DNA of 64,000 nt from Bradyrhizobium yuanmingense (GCF_029167105.1 NZ_JARFML010000002.1:248001-312000); one strand, 5' to 3'. Positions 7,637-18,116 are shown, counted from the stretch's first letter. Notes: generated by a model from the sequence alone, not told the origin. A program made the numbers and translations.

Positions 7637-10600
7637 TCACCCCTCGTCGAGCAGGGAGCGGACCTTGGCGGCCAGGTCTTCGATCGCAAAGGGCTTGGAC
7701 AGCAAATGCTTGCCGGCATCGAGCACGCCATTGTGGACGATCGCGTTGCGCGTGTAGCCGGTGGTGAACAGCACTTTCAGATCCGGGTATCGTCTCGACA
7801 GCTCGGCTGCGAGTTCGGCACCGGTCATGTCGGGCATGACGACGTCGGTGAACAGCAGATCCGGAACGAAACCGCCTTCGATTTTGCCGATCGCCTCCCT
7901 CGCGCTCGCGGCCTCGACCACGGTATAGCCGAGCTCGCGCAGGCTTTCGGAGGAGATGCCGCGGACCCGCTCATCGTCCTCGACGACGAGGATGGTCTCG
8001 CTCTGCAGACTTGCACCGGGATGCGGCACGCCGTGCGACGGAGTTGAGACAGGCTCCTGGCCCGCGAAGCATGGAAGATAGATCTTCACGGTCGTACCGA
8101 CATCCACCTCCGAATAGATTTTGACATGGCCGCCCGACTGCCGCACGAAGCCGTAGACCTGGCTGAGGCCAAGTCCAGTCCCCTTGCCGACGACCTTGGT
8201 CGTGAAGAACGGATCGAAGACCTTTCCAAGCACGTCGGGCGCAATGCCCATGCCGTTGTCTGTCACCGCAATGAGCACGTACTGCCCGGCCTGCAGCGCG
8301 TATTCGCGGGCGAATTTTCGATCTATCGAGGCGTTGGCGGTTTCGATCGTCAGCCTGCCACCCTTCGGCATGGCATCGCGCGCATTGACAGCAAGATTGA
8401 CGAGAGCGCTCTCGAGCTGGGCAGGGTCTGCCTTGACGCGCCATAGGCCAGCCGCCAGCACCGTCTCGAGACGGACGAGCTCGCCGAGCGAGCGCTCGAG
8501 CAGCTCACTCATCTCACCGACCATCTTGTTGATGTCCACGACCTCGGGCGCAAGAGGCTGCTGCCGCGAGAACGCCAGCAATCTTTGCGTCAAGGTGGCG
8601 GCACGATTCGCGCCGTCCGTGGCGCTATCGAGGAAGCGGTCAATGTTGAGCTCGCCCTTGCCGAGCCGCCGCTTGGCGAGATTCAAGCTGCCGAGGATGA
8701 CGGCCAGCATATTGTTGAAGTCGTGGGCGATCCCTCCGGTCAATTGCCCGACGGCTTCCATCTTCTGCGATTGCCGCAATTGCTCCTCGGCCTTCATGCG
8801 CTCGGCGATCTCGTCGGCGACACGTTGCTCCAGCTCGGCATTGAGCACTTCGAGCCTGGTCAGCAGCCGGGCATTGTCGATCGCGGTCGCGGCGTGGCCG
8901 GCGATGCCGAGCAATGCGGCCTCGTGCTCCTCGTGGAATCGACCGACCTCCGCATGACCGAAGAAAAGCCCACCGAGCACCTCGCCGCTGCGCGAGATCA
9001 CGGGGACCGCAAGGTATGACCGGACCGGGAGATGGCCCTCGGGCATGCCTTTCCGCGGCGCATTCTTGCCATAGCGCGGGTCTTGCAGGATGTCATCCGA
9101 CCTCACCACGCCCGTGCCCTTGAAGGTCGGCTCGAACACGGCGGTGGCGCGCGGCATCGGGAAGTTTTCGAAGGCGGATCGCGGCACGCCGGACAGCGAA
9201 TACAGCATGTAGCTGCCGCCGTCCGCGGCCAGGACGTTGTAGAAGAAGGCTCCGAACTGCGCGCCCGTCAGCTCGACGCCGGCATCCGTCACGATCTGGA
9301 CGATCCTGTCGAGATCGCGTTCGCGGGCAACCGATGCTCCCGTGTCGTTGAGTATCCTCAGATGACGTTCAGTCTTCTTTTGCGCGGAGATATCCAGCAC
9401 GGTCCCGATAAAGCGGGTGGCCTGGCCGTTGGAAAAGATCGTGTGACCCGTTGCGGCGATCCAGCGCTCGACGCCATCCTCGATGCCGACGGTCCGGTAT
9501 TCGATGTTGTAGCTTCCTGGAGAATTGGGCTGTAACGCGCTCGAGACGGCCTGATGGGCGCGCTGCCTGTCATCGGGATGGATGCCCTTCAGGAATGAGC
9601 CCTCATAGCTGACCTCGGCATCCCATGAGAGACCGAACACCTCCTTGCAGCGGCCATCCCATCGAAGAATGTCGTTGACCGGATCGTAGTCCCAGGTGCC
9701 GATTCCGGCAGCCTTGTTGGCGAGGACCAGTCGCTCGGCGGCGTCGCGCGCCGCCTGCTCCGATCGGACGCGCTCGATGTGGGCCCACGATCGCTCCGTT
9801 ACCTCGGTGAGCAAGGCAAGTTCGCGCGGCGTCCACAGATGCGGGCCGCGGTGATGAATCGCCATCAAGGCGGTCAGGCGCCCTTCCTTCACCAAGGGCA
9901 TGCAGATCGTCGAACCGATCCCGATGCGCTGGAAAGTGGCGGCTTCCTCGGGGGCGATCTCCTTCAGATTGTCGTTGATGATGAGGGGCCGCCCGGCGCC
10001 CAGCTCTCGCACCGCCTTCTCGCCGAAGTCGGCAAGGCTGTAGTGCCCCACTATGTGCATCGCACCGGGGGCCGCCCAATCCCCGCGGATGGTGAAGCCG
10101 TCCTGATCCGGATCCATGTCGGCATAGGCGCAGTTTGAGACGCCGAGATACTCGCCGACCATTTTCGTCGTCACTGCCATGACGCCGTCGGCATCGCGCG
10201 TCTTGGCCGTTTCCTTGTTGAGAGCGTCCAGGAAGAGCAGCCGCGCTTCGTTCTCGCGCACCGCGCTCTCGGCACGGCGACGTTCGACGGCGGTGCGGGT
10301 GCGTTCGGCAACCTCGCGGATGAGCTCCAGCTCCGCCGGGCTCCATTCACGCGGCGTGGCATTGTTGAGGTAGAGCAGCGCCACGACCCCATCGGGCTCG
10401 GAGATCGGCATGTTGACCAATGCGCGGGCCGAGATCGCCTCGAGAGCTCGGGCGCGGTCGCCGACGCGAGGGTCCTTTTCAGCGTCGGCGCAGACGACCG
10501 TCTCACCCCGCTTCAAGTCTTCGATATAGCTGCCATAGTCGCGAAAGCGCAGCACGCCGGCCAGGCTCGAGATCCCCGGAGCGTTCCAGTCGCGTGCGAT

Positions 10601-10786
10601 GGTGATGGTCTCGGCAGAGGTATCGACGGTGCCGTAACCTGCCCGGCTGACATTGAGGCTGCGGCCCAGCAGCTCCGCCGCCGAATAGGCGAGATCGTCG
10701 GGGTCACCGATCTCCCGAATATGGTCGCCGAGGGCGGCTAAGACGGCGTTGCGGTCGGCCGAGGGTCCCCCGGTCGCTGTCGTCAT
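7637..10786 (-). CDS. Multi-sensor hybrid histidine kinase
   Basis: A 1049-residue cytoplasmic signalling protein with no transmembrane segment seen. Domains in order: GAF (about 15-170), GAF (about 190-345), PAS with PAC (about 365-480), GAF (about 490-640), coiled coil, HisKA with phospho-acceptor His near 687 in GGIAHDFNNML, HATPase with NAVNARDAMPKGG and GTGLGLSQVYGF, and a C-terminal receiver with the phospho-accepting Asp near 980 in LFTDVVMPD. The GAF/PAS array suggests sensing of small molecules, redox or light, but the ligand is not readable; I see no clear Cys signature for a bilin. No response regulator lies next to it, so its output partner is elsewhere. Confidence 0.92.
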   Translation of the reverse strand: MTTATGGPSADRNAVLAALGDHIREIGDPDDLAYSAAELLGRSLNVSRAGYGTVDTSAETITIARDWNAPGISSLAGVLRFRDYGSYIEDLKRGETVVCADAEKDPRVGDRARALEAISARALVNMPISEPDGVVALLYLNNATPREWSPAELELIREVAERTRTAVERRRAESAVRENEARLLFLDALNKETAKTRDADGVMAVTTKMVGEYLGVSNCAYADMDPDQDGFTIRGDWAAPGAMHIVGHYSLADFGEKAVRELGAGRPLIINDNLKEIAPEEAATFQRIGIGSTICMPLVKEGRLTALMAIHHRGPHLWTPRELALLTEVTERSWAHIERVRSEQAARDAAERLVLANKAAGIGTWDYDPVNDILRWDGRCKEVFGLSWDAEVSYEGSFLKGIHPDDRQRAHQAVSSALQPNSPGSYNIEYRTVGIEDGVERWIAATGHTIFSNGQATRFIGTVLDISAQKKTERHLRILNDTGASVARERDLDRIVQIVTDAGVELTGAQFGAFFYNVLAADGGSYMLYSLSGVPRSAFENFPMPRATAVFEPTFKGTGVVRSDDILQDPRYGKNAPRKGMPEGHLPVRSYLAVPVISRSGEVLGGLFFGHAEVGRFHEEHEAALLGIAGHAATAIDNARLLTRLEVLNAELEQRVADEIAERMKAEEQLRQSQKMEAVGQLTGGIAHDFNNMLAVILGSLNLAKRRLGKGELNIDRFLDSATDGANRAATLTQRLLAFSRQQPLAPEVVDINKMVGEMSELLERSLGELVRLETVLAAGLWRVKADPAQLESALVNLAVNARDAMPKGGRLTIETANASIDRKFAREYALQAGQYVLIAVTDNGMGIAPDVLGKVFDPFFTTKVVGKGTGLGLSQVYGFVRQSGGHVKIYSEVDVGTTVKIYLPCFAGQEPVSTPSHGVPHPGASLQSETILVVEDDERVRGISSESLRELGYTVVEAASAREAIGKIEGGFVPDLLFTDVVMPDMTGAELAAELSRRYPDLKVLFTTGYTRNAIVHNGVLDAGKHLLSKPFAIEDLAAKVRSLLDEG

Positions 10787-10932
10787 CGGTCAACCCCGAA
10801 CACGTCCCTCGCTCCACCTGCACACCGATGAAACAGTAACCGAAGGGGGAGCCTTAGGTTCCCGGCGCGAGGCAGCACCTCGCGGTCCTGCTCGGCGTAA
10901 TACGGCGGGAGGCGTGCTCCCCCAAAGCGGGT

Positions 10933-11706
10933 TTAGACCGGCGTATAGATCACGAGCTTCAGCGCGGGATCGTCGTTGGCCTGGAAACTGGTGTGTTCGA
11001 AGTGCAGCACGCCCTTGGTCGGATGGTTCATGGTCTTGCGGCCCGAGATGGTGCTGCGGATGTCGTGCGCCTCCCACCATTCGACGAATTCCGGACTGCC
11101 CTCGCGCAGTCGTGTCAGCAGCTCCACGAAGGCGGGATCGCCGGCCCAGACATCGTGGGTGGCGCGAAACATCGCCACCATCGCCTTGGCAACGTCCGCC
11201 CAGCCGGCGCCGTAGGATTTTCGTGTCTGCTTGTTGGTCATCATCAGGAGCAGCGTGTTGCGATCCTGCTCCGGCAAGCGCCCGAAGCCGAAGACCTCCT
11301 CAGCCGCATCGTTCCAGGCCAGCACGTCCCAGCGCCGGCCGGTGATGTAGGCCGGCTGGTGCAGGCTCTCGATCATCCGACGAATGGGCGGCGGCACGAT
11401 CTCGCGGGTGAACGGGCTTCTTGCGCGGTCGCGCGCCAGCGCCCTGAGGTGTGCATGCTCGGCCTTGCTGAGACGGAGCGCCCGGGCCAGGGCATCCACG
11501 GTGGTGACGGACGGGCTCACCGTGCGGCCCTGTTCGAGGCGGATGTACCAGTCGACGCCGATGCCGGCGAGCTGCGCGACCTCCTCGCGGCGCAGCCCCG
11601 CGGTGCGCCGGCGCCTGCCCGCCGGAAGCCCGACCGCCTTCGGCGACAGCTTTTCGCGACGAGACCTCAGGAAGTCCCCGAATTCGACGCGGCGTGGATC
11701 GGCCAT
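10933..11706 (-). CDS. XRE-family regulator, MmyB-like
   Basis: A 257-residue transcription regulator. The N-terminal helix-turn-helix spans about residues 10-85 (RREEVAQLAGIGVDWYIRLEQGR is its core region). It is followed by the MmyB-like ligand-binding domain with the typical segments GRRWDVLAWNDAA and NTLLLMMTN. Family members bind a small hydrophobic ligand and usually repress a neighbouring oxidoreductase gene. Here the divergent neighbour, 111 bases away, is an alcohol dehydrogenase-like gene, and the shared gap holds a direct repeat (11738-11757) that could be its operator. Regulation of that gene is inference from this layout. Confidence 0.9.
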   Translation of the reverse strand: MADPRRVEFGDFLRSRREKLSPKAVGLPAGRRRRTAGLRREEVAQLAGIGVDWYIRLEQGRTVSPSVTTVDALARALRLSKAEHAHLRALARDRARSPFTREIVPPPIRRMIESLHQPAYITGRRWDVLAWNDAAEEVFGFGRLPEQDRNTLLLMMTNKQTRKSYGAGWADVAKAMVAMFRATHDVWAGDPAFVELLTRLREGSPEFVEWWEAHDIRSTISGRKTMNHPTKGVLHFEHTSFQANDDPALKLVIYTPV

Positions 11707-11737
11707 GACGGATGTCCCTGCGATGGAGGGCCTATAG

Positions 11738-11757
11738 AATACTAGGATAATACCAGG
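11738..11757. promoter_or_regulatory. Direct repeat, candidate operator
   Basis: AATACTAGG and AATACCAGG are direct repeats with an 11-base period, about one helical turn, in the gap between the divergent XRE regulator and dehydrogenase genes. Position and spacing suit a binding site for the regulator. No footprint evidence. Confidence 0.4.
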
Positions 11758-11817
11758 CCTTCCTGCCTCCGGCCAAGGCGGCGCATACCGACCTCACCCG
11801 ACTTCGAGGTGAACATC

Positions 11818-12897
11818 ATGAAAGCTGCCGTGCTCAAATCCTTCGGCTCGCCGCTGGCGATCGAGGCTGTCCCCGAACCGGTGCTCGGCACCGGCGAGGT
11901 CATCGTCGACGTCGTCGCGACGCGCGTGCTGTCCTACATGAACGAGGTCTTCGACGGGACGCGCAATTATGCGCTCGACCTGCCGATCGTCCCGGGCCCG
12001 GGCGGCATCGGCCGCGTGCGCGCGATCGGCCCGGACGCGACCAAGCTTGCCGTCGGCGACTGGGTGTTCTGCGATCCGACGGTGCGCTCGCGCGATGATG
12101 CCGTGGCGCCTGACATCGCCCTGCAGGGCCTGACCGCCGCGGGGCCCGGCGGCATGCGCCTGCAACGGCACTTTCGCCACGGCTCTTTCGCCGAGCGGAT
12201 GCGGGTGCCGACCGAGAACGTCAAACCCCTCGGCCCGATCACGTCCGAGCAGGCAACGCAATGGTGCGCGCTGGGCACGCTGCTGGTGCCCTATGGCGGC
12301 TTCCTCGCGGCAAACCTTCGCCCGGGCGAGACCGTGCTGGTGAGCGGCGCCACCGGCAATTTCGGCAGCGCCGCCGTCTCTGTCGCGCTGGCGATGGGTG
12401 CAGCCTGCGTGGTCGCGCCGGGCCGCAACGAGAAGATCCTCTCCGACCTTGTCCGCCGCTTTGGCGGCCGCGTGAAGCCGGTCAGGCTCACCGGCCATGA
12501 GGACGACGACCGCGAAGCGATGAAGCGCGCCGCGCCTGGGCCGATCGACTGCGTGTTCGACATCATGCCGCCATCGGTGAGCCCGATTGTGGTGCGGGCC
12601 GCCGTCATGACGGTGCGCGCCTACGGACGCGTCGTGCTGATGGGTGGCGTCGGCATGGCGGGCGGGCCGGGCCTCGAGCTGCCCTACCCCTGGATCATGC
12701 GCAACTGCATCAACATCCACGGCGTCTGGATGTATCCGCCGGATGCGGCGACCCGCCTGATCGCGCTGGTCCGCGCCGGATTGCTGCGGCTCGACGCGTA
12801 CGAGACCACCGCCTTCGACCTCGACCACGCCAACGAAGCCGTGGCGCATGCCGCGGCCAACGGAGGGCCGTTCAAACTGACGGTGATCAGGCCCTGA
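11818..12897 (+). CDS. Zinc-independent alcohol dehydrogenase-like oxidoreductase
   Basis: A 359-residue medium-chain dehydrogenase/reductase. The N-terminal GroES-like part (MKAAVLKSFGSPLAIEAV) precedes a Rossmann domain with the nucleotide motif SGATGNFGSAAV near residue 180. The GHE zinc-site motif is replaced by GPGGIGRV and the structural-zinc cysteines are absent, so it is probably a zinc-free NAD(P)H quinone-oxidoreductase-type enzyme. The ATG at 11818 follows a GAGG ribosome binding site; a GTG nine bases upstream is a less likely start. The divergent MmyB-like regulator probably controls it. Substrate unknown. Confidence 0.85.
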   Translation: MKAAVLKSFGSPLAIEAVPEPVLGTGEVIVDVVATRVLSYMNEVFDGTRNYALDLPIVPGPGGIGRVRAIGPDATKLAVGDWVFCDPTVRSRDDAVAPDIALQGLTAAGPGGMRLQRHFRHGSFAERMRVPTENVKPLGPITSEQATQWCALGTLLVPYGGFLAANLRPGETVLVSGATGNFGSAAVSVALAMGAACVVAPGRNEKILSDLVRRFGGRVKPVRLTGHEDDDREAMKRAAPGPIDCVFDIMPPSVSPIVVRAAVMTVRAYGRVVLMGGVGMAGGPGLELPYPWIMRNCINIHGVWMYPPDAATRLIALVRAGLLRLDAYETTAFDLDHANEAVAHAAANGGPFKLTVIRP

Positions 12898-12986
12898 GCG
12901 CTGCGAGGGCGGCAGAGCGCCGTCGCCGATTTTTCGGAAGTTCCACCAAGCACTTGGCTACTGTGCGTGGGGTTGTTTTCGCGCGT

Positions 12987-13691
12987 TTAGTCGAGCTCGA
13001 CCACCTGGCCGTGCGACAGCGACACGCGCCGGTCCATGCGGCCGGCGAGCTCCATATTGTGGGTCGCGATCAGCATCGACACGTGCGTCGCCTTGACCAG
13101 CTGCATCAGCGCCTGGAACACGTGCTCGGCGGTGCCGGGGTCGAGATTGCCGGTGGGCTCGTCCGCAAACAGCACGCGCGGCGCGTTGGCCACCGCACGG
13201 GCGATGGCGACACGCTGCTGCTCGCCGCCGGACAGCTCGGCGGGGCGGTGGGTGATGCGGTCGCCGAGGCCGAGATAGCCGAGGATCTCCTTGGCGCGCT
13301 TGACGGTCTCGGACTTCTTCAGGCCGCGGATCATCTGCGGCAGCATGACGTTCTCGAGCGCCGAGAACTCCGGCAGCAGCCGGTGCGACTGGTAGACGAA
13401 GCCGATATCGGTGCGGCGCAACTGGGTGCGCTCGATGTCGGGCAGCTGCGAGGTCGGCGCGCCCGAGACATAGACCTCGCCGGAATCGGGGGCTTCCAGC
13501 AGCCCCGCGATGTGCAGCAGCGTCGACTTGCCCGAGCCCGATGGCGCCACCAGGGCGACGGACTGGCCGGCCCACAGCGCCAGCTTGGCGCCGTCGAGGA
13601 TCGTCAGCGGCACCTCGCCCTGCAAGTACTGCCGCTTTATCTCGTGGAGATAAATGACCGGTACATCTTCTGCCCCCTGCTGCTGCTCCAT
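12987..13691 (-). CDS. lolD: Lipoprotein-releasing ABC transporter ATPase
   Basis: A 234-residue ABC ATPase with Walker A ([11 protein letters not shown], about residues 49-59), the signature [14 protein letters not shown], and Walker B ([12 protein letters not shown]). It powers extraction of lipoproteins from the inner membrane for transfer to the LolA carrier. It is adjacent to a LolC/E-type permease (gap seven bases, same operon), which distinguishes it from the related MacB and FtsE ATPases. proS lies upstream in the same direction, an arrangement common in this bacterial group. Confidence 0.95.
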   Translation of the reverse strand: MEQQQGAEDVPVIYLHEIKRQYLQGEVPLTILDGAKLALWAGQSVALVAPSGSGKSTLLHIAGLLEAPDSGEVYVSGAPTSQLPDIERTQLRRTDIGFVYQSHRLLPEFSALENVMLPQMIRGLKKSETVKRAKEILGYLGLGDRITHRPAELSGGEQQRVAIARAVANAPRVLFADEPTGNLDPGTAEHVFQALMQLVKATHVSMLIATHNMELAGRMDRRVSLSHGQVVELD

Positions 13692-13698
13692 CAGTCCC

Positions 13699-14979
13699 TC
13701 ACTCGTACCGGAGCGCTTCGACGGGATCGAGGCGCGCGGCGCGCCACGACGGATAGAGCGTCGCCAGGAACGACAGCGTCAGCGCCATGATGACGACGGC
13801 CGTGGTCTCGCCGACGTCGATCTCGGCAGGCAGCTTCGACAGGAAGTAGAGCTCCGGCGAGAACAGCTCGGTCGAAGTCAGCCAGGACAGGAATTGCCGG
13901 ATCGATTCGATGTTGACGCAGATCACGAGGCCGACGCAGAAGCCGACCAGCGTGCCGACCACGCCGATGGAGGCGCCCGTGATCAGGAAGATCCGCATGA
14001 TCGATCCTTGCGAAGCGCCCATGGTGCGCAGGATCGCGATGTCGCTGCCCTTGTCCTTCACCAGCATGATCAGGCCGGAGACGATGTTGAGCGCGGCGAC
14101 CAGCACGATCATGGTCAGGATGAGGAACATCACGTTGCGCTCGACCTGGAGCGCGTTGAAGAAGGTCGAGTTGCGCTGCCGCCAGTCCACCAGAAAGATC
14201 GGCCGGCCCGCCGCCTCCGTCACCGCCTTGCGGAAGGCGTCGATCCTGTCGGGGTTGGTGGTGAACACCTCGATCGAGGTGACGTCGTTGCTGCGGTTGA
14301 AATAGGCCTGCGCTTCGGCGAGCGGCATGAACACGAAGCCGAGATCGTACTCGGACATGCCGATCTCGAACACCGCGACGATCTTGTACGGTTTTATGCG
14401 CGGCGTCGTGCCCATCGGCGTGACCGCGCCCTTCGGCGCCACCAGCGTGATGCTGTCGCCGGCATGCAGCGAAAGCTGGTCGGCGAGGCGCCGGCCGATC
14501 GCAACGCCCTGCCCTTCGTCAAACCCCTCGAGCGAGCCCTGCTTGATGTTCTTGGCGATCGAGGTGAGGTTGTTGAGATCGTCGGAGCGGATACCGCGCA
14601 CCAGGACGCCCGAGGCGTTCCAAGGCGATGACGCCAGCGCCTGACCGTCAACCACCGGCGCCGCAAGCCGGATGCCCTCGACCTGGCTGAGGCGGTCGGC
14701 AACGTCCTTCCAGTCGGTCAGCGGCGATTCCAGCGGCTGGACCAGGATGTGGCCGTTGAGGCCCAGGATCTTGTCGAGCAGTTCTTTACGGAAACCGTTC
14801 ATCACGGCCATGACGATGATCAGCGTCGCGACGCCGAGCATGATGCCGAGGAAGGAGAACCCGGCAATGACCGAGATGAATCCCTCCTTCCGGCGCGCCC
14901 GCAAATAGCGCGCCGACAGCATCCACTCGAATGGCGCGAAAGGCGCGGTTTGCACGGTTTCGGTCATGGTCTCATCCAT
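13699..14979 (-). CDS. lolC: Lipoprotein-releasing ABC transporter permease LolC/E
   Basis: A 426-residue permease of the LolC/E family. One transmembrane helix near residues 30-55 ([26 protein letters not shown] region), a large periplasmic domain, and three C-terminal helices in the FtsX-type module (about 280-420). Many alphaproteobacteria have a single LolC/E gene rather than the enterobacterial pair, so a homodimer with LolD is expected. The N-terminus has two nearby Met codons; I used the first ([10 protein letters not shown]). It lies seven bases upstream of lolD and 90 bases downstream of proS. Confidence 0.95.
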   Translation of the reverse strand: MDETMTETVQTAPFAPFEWMLSARYLRARRKEGFISVIAGFSFLGIMLGVATLIIVMAVMNGFRKELLDKILGLNGHILVQPLESPLTDWKDVADRLSQVEGIRLAAPVVDGQALASSPWNASGVLVRGIRSDDLNNLTSIAKNIKQGSLEGFDEGQGVAIGRRLADQLSLHAGDSITLVAPKGAVTPMGTTPRIKPYKIVAVFEIGMSEYDLGFVFMPLAEAQAYFNRSNDVTSIEVFTTNPDRIDAFRKAVTEAAGRPIFLVDWRQRNSTFFNALQVERNVMFLILTMIVLVAALNIVSGLIMLVKDKGSDIAILRTMGASQGSIMRIFLITGASIGVVGTLVGFCVGLVICVNIESIRQFLSWLTSTELFSPELYFLSKLPAEIDVGETTAVVIMALTLSFLATLYPSWRAARLDPVEALRYE

Positions 14980-15069
14980 CGCTCGATAATCCCATGATTC
15001 GGGGTCAATTGTGGCCGGATTGGCGGCCGCGATATCGCGCGATGAACAATATTCAGCTGACCAGCCTTA

Positions 15070-16389
15070 TCAGCCCACAAGTCTTGCGACCGCGTCCGCA
15101 GGCGACATGGTCTCGCGCGCGCCGTCGCTGCGCCGCTTGATCTCGACCTTGCCGTCGGCGAGCCCCTTCGGCCCGATCATGATCTGCCAGGGGATGCCGA
15201 TCAGGTCGGCGGCGGCGAATTTGGCGCCAGCGCGCTGATCGGTGTCGTCATAGAGCACGTCGACGCCCTTGGCCGTGAGCTCGGCATAGAGCTTCTCGCA
15301 GGCCGCATCGACGGCCGCATCGCCCTGCTTCAGGTTGAGGATCGAGACGCGGAACGGTGCCACCGCCTCCGGCCATTTGATGCCGGCATCGTCATGGCAA
15401 GCCTCGATGATGGCACCTAGCAGGCGCGAGACGCCGACGCCGTACGAGCCGCCATGGATCGGCACGTCGACACCATCAGGCCCCGCCACGAGCGCCTTCA
15501 TCGGCTCGGAATATTTGGTGCCGAAATAGAAGATCTGGCCAACCTCGATGCCGCGGGTGTTGACTCGCTTATCGACCGGCACTTCCTGCTCGAAGCGCGA
15601 GGCGTCGTGGACGTCCTCGGTCGCCGCATAGAGCGAGGTCCATTGCTTGATGATCGGCGTCAGGTCGCTCTCATAGTCGACGTCCTCGCCCGGCACCGGC
15701 AGGTCCAGCACGTCGCGATTGATGAACACGCCGGATTCGCCGGTCTCGGCGAGCACGATGAACTCGTGGCTGAGATCGCCGCCGATCGGGCCGGTCTCGG
15801 CACGCATCGGGATCGCCTTCAGCCCCATCCGTGCGAAGGTGCGCAAGTATGCGACGAACATCTTGTTGTAGGCGACGCGCGCCGCGGCCTCGTTGAGGTC
15901 GAAGGAATAGGCGTCCTTCATCAGGAACTCGCGGCCGCGCATCACGCCGAAGCGCGGACGCTGCTCGTCGCGGAATTTCCATTGGATATGATAGAGATTG
16001 AGCGGCAGGTTCTTGTAGGACTTCACATAGGCGCGGAAGATCTCGGTGATCATTTCCTCGTTGGTCGGCCCGTACAGCAGCTCGCGCTTGTGGCGGTCGG
16101 CGATGCGCAGCATCTCCGGGCCGTAGGCGTCGTAGCGGCCGCTCTCGCGCCAGAGGTCGGCGAGCTGGAGCGTCGGCATCAAGACCTCGATCGCGCCGGA
16201 GCGATTCTGCTCCTCGCGCACAATCTGCTCGATCTTCTTCAGCACGCGGAAGCCGAGCGGCAGCCAGGCATAGATGCCGGCCGCCTCCTGCCTGATCATG
16301 CCGGCACGCAGCATCAGCCGATGCGAGACGATCTCCGCCTCTTTCGGATTTTCCTTCAGGATGGGCAGAAAGAACCGCGACAACCGCAT
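15070..16389 (-). CDS. proS: Prolyl-tRNA synthetase
   Basis: Class II aminoacyl-tRNA synthetase that charges tRNA-Pro; cytoplasmic. It has 439 residues, the short bacterial form without the YbaK-type editing domain found in E. coli ProS, as usual in alphaproteobacteria. Motif 2 lies in [28 protein letters not shown] (around 140-170) and motif 3 in [14 protein letters not shown] near 350, followed by the anticodon-binding domain (about 345-435). It starts at [15 protein letters not shown]. It is upstream of lolC on the same strand. Confidence 0.97.
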   Translation of the reverse strand: MRLSRFFLPILKENPKEAEIVSHRLMLRAGMIRQEAAGIYAWLPLGFRVLKKIEQIVREEQNRSGAIEVLMPTLQLADLWRESGRYDAYGPEMLRIADRHKRELLYGPTNEEMITEIFRAYVKSYKNLPLNLYHIQWKFRDEQRPRFGVMRGREFLMKDAYSFDLNEAAARVAYNKMFVAYLRTFARMGLKAIPMRAETGPIGGDLSHEFIVLAETGESGVFINRDVLDLPVPGEDVDYESDLTPIIKQWTSLYAATEDVHDASRFEQEVPVDKRVNTRGIEVGQIFYFGTKYSEPMKALVAGPDGVDVPIHGGSYGVGVSRLLGAIIEACHDDAGIKWPEAVAPFRVSILNLKQGDAAVDAACEKLYAELTAKGVDVLYDDTDQRAGAKFAAADLIGIPWQIMIGPKGLADGKVEIKRRSDGARETMSPADAVARLVG

Positions 16390-16463
16390 GGTAATACTCT
16401 GGGAATCAGTGATCGCCTGCAGTGAAACCGGATTGGGAGCGAAAACACAAGACGGGAATGAGG

Positions 16464-16481
16464 AAAAGCCGCTAACGCGGC
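16464..16481 (-). terminator. Probable terminator of the copper operon
   Basis: On the minus strand a GCCGC-GTTA-GCGGC hairpin is followed by four T residues, about 70 bases past the stop codon of the last pcu gene and 79 bases before the proS start. The stem is short, so strength is uncertain. Confidence 0.5.
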
Positions 16482-16553
16482 GAAATACCTGTCATTTTTC
16501 CGTTGCCTTCAGGTTTGACTTCAGGAGCACCGTGCTCAGCAAAGCCGGTGAGC

Positions 16554-18116
16554 CTAGGGTGGCGGCACCTCGAATTCATCCGCGAGCGTGATCATCTCGA
16601 AATCGCTCACGAGCGCCTCGATGCGCACACGCCAGCGGCCGGCGAAGGGCAGCTCGACCTTGCGCACGTGCCAGTAGCCATCCGGCCCGAGCAAGGCGTC
16701 CCGTTCCATCGGCTCGATGCCGCGCTCGGGCAGGCTGAGCGTCAACGTCACCTCTTTGGCCGCCAAGGGCGTCCCATCGCCGGTCATGAGCTGGAGCACG
16801 AAATCGTCCTTGCCGACCTTTCCGGGCGACACCAGCACCTGGAACATCGCCTTGTCGCCGTGGATGTGGATCGCCAAAGGGATCTCCGGAATGATCGTTC
16901 GCGGCGGCGGCGTGAAGCGCCAGCCGGCGACGACGGCGAAGATGGCGAGGGCGATCACGCATTCGAGGAGGATCGAGCGCTTGAGGATGGCTTGGGCTCC
17001 ACGATCGCGGGCGAGTGCCGGAGTGAGGCGGAAGCGGTTGAGCGCCGCAAGGGCGAGCAGCATGAGAACCAGGCCGAGCTTGATCGAGAGGATGAAGCCA
17101 TAGCGGGTCTCGACCAACGCCGAAACTTTTTCGAGCTGAACAATCGCAAGGGCGAGGCCCGTCAATGCCAGCACGCCGACCGCCGGCATGGCGATGCCCG
17201 AGAAGCGCTTCACGACGGCGAGTGCTGCTGGCGTCGGCTTCGACAGCAATGCCGCCAGCGGAGCAAGAGCGCCGATCCACAGCGCAACGCACAGGCCGTG
17301 AAGAAACATCGCCGGGCGCATCATCATTCGAGGCGGCGCCGTTGCGGCATGCCCGCTCATGGCGAGCGACAGGCCCACGCCGACCATGGCAATGATCGCA
17401 AGAGCCCGCGAGGACCATGCGCTGCGCAGCGCCAGCAGAGCGAACAGCATCGCGGCGGCAGCAACTAAAAACGCGCGGCCGGCACTGGTTGCCACCGCGA
17501 CCTTCCAAGGTGCGGCCGTCGCGAGCGCCGCCGGCGGCAGGCCAAGGAGATCGAGACCCAGCGCACCTAGCGACACCACCGCGCTCGAAAGGCCGACCGC
17601 GAGCGCCACGCGCGGCACGGTCATGCCGGCCAGAGACCATGATATCCAGCGCGCAAACCACACACCGCCGACGCCTACGAACAGACCGAGATAGAGGCCA
17701 ACGCGCGCCAGCCAGATCAGCGCGGCCAACCAATGGTCCGTACTCGCGGACGGCTTCGTCTCCGACGGCATGCCGACTGAAAACATCACTGATCCCACGA
17801 TCGGATGGCCATCCTGCGAGACCACGCGATAGCTGACGACCGCGGTCCCCTCAGGCAGATCCGCTGGCATCAGGATCGAAATCGTGTCGCCCGACGCGCC
17901 GACACGCGGATCGTCCCGCGCCCTGCCCGTCCCGTCGATCAGCCGGATCGCGCCCGGCGTTACCGGTTCGTTGAACCGCAGCTCCACCACCTTCGGCGCG
18001 GTCGCGAGCGTGCTGCCGCTCGCCGGCTCGACCGAGATCAGCGCCGCATGCGCGAGCGCACCGCTCGCGAAGCTGGCAGCGAAGAGCAGCGTTGCGAACG
18101 CGGCGAGGAGGCGCAT
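16554..18116 (-). CDS. pcuE: CopC-CopD copper transport fusion protein
   Basis: A 520-residue fusion. After a signal peptide, residues 23-120 form a CopC domain starting with His23 (HAALISVEPASGS), the usual N-terminal Cu(II) ligand. Residues about 145-390 form the CopD membrane domain with eight or so helices. The last 120 residues are an extra periplasmic beta domain rich in His at its start (AIHIHGDK), resembling YtkA-type domains. It would bind periplasmic copper and pass it across the inner membrane. It begins inside the stop codon of the preceding gene (ATGA overlap). The symbol follows the Bradyrhizobium pcuABCDE operon, matched by gene order. Confidence 0.85.
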   Translation of the reverse strand: MRLLAAFATLLFAASFASGALAHAALISVEPASGSTLATAPKVVELRFNEPVTPGAIRLIDGTGRARDDPRVGASGDTISILMPADLPEGTAVVSYRVVSQDGHPIVGSVMFSVGMPSETKPSASTDHWLAALIWLARVGLYLGLFVGVGGVWFARWISWSLAGMTVPRVALAVGLSSAVVSLGALGLDLLGLPPAALATAAPWKVAVATSAGRAFLVAAAAMLFALLALRSAWSSRALAIIAMVGVGLSLAMSGHAATAPPRMMMRPAMFLHGLCVALWIGALAPLAALLSKPTPAALAVVKRFSGIAMPAVGVLALTGLALAIVQLEKVSALVETRYGFILSIKLGLVLMLLALAALNRFRLTPALARDRGAQAILKRSILLECVIALAIFAVVAGWRFTPPPRTIIPEIPLAIHIHGDKAMFQVLVSPGKVGKDDFVLQLMTGDGTPLAAKEVTLTLSLPERGIEPMERDALLGPDGYWHVRKVELPFAGRWRVRIEALVSDFEMITLADEFEVPPP

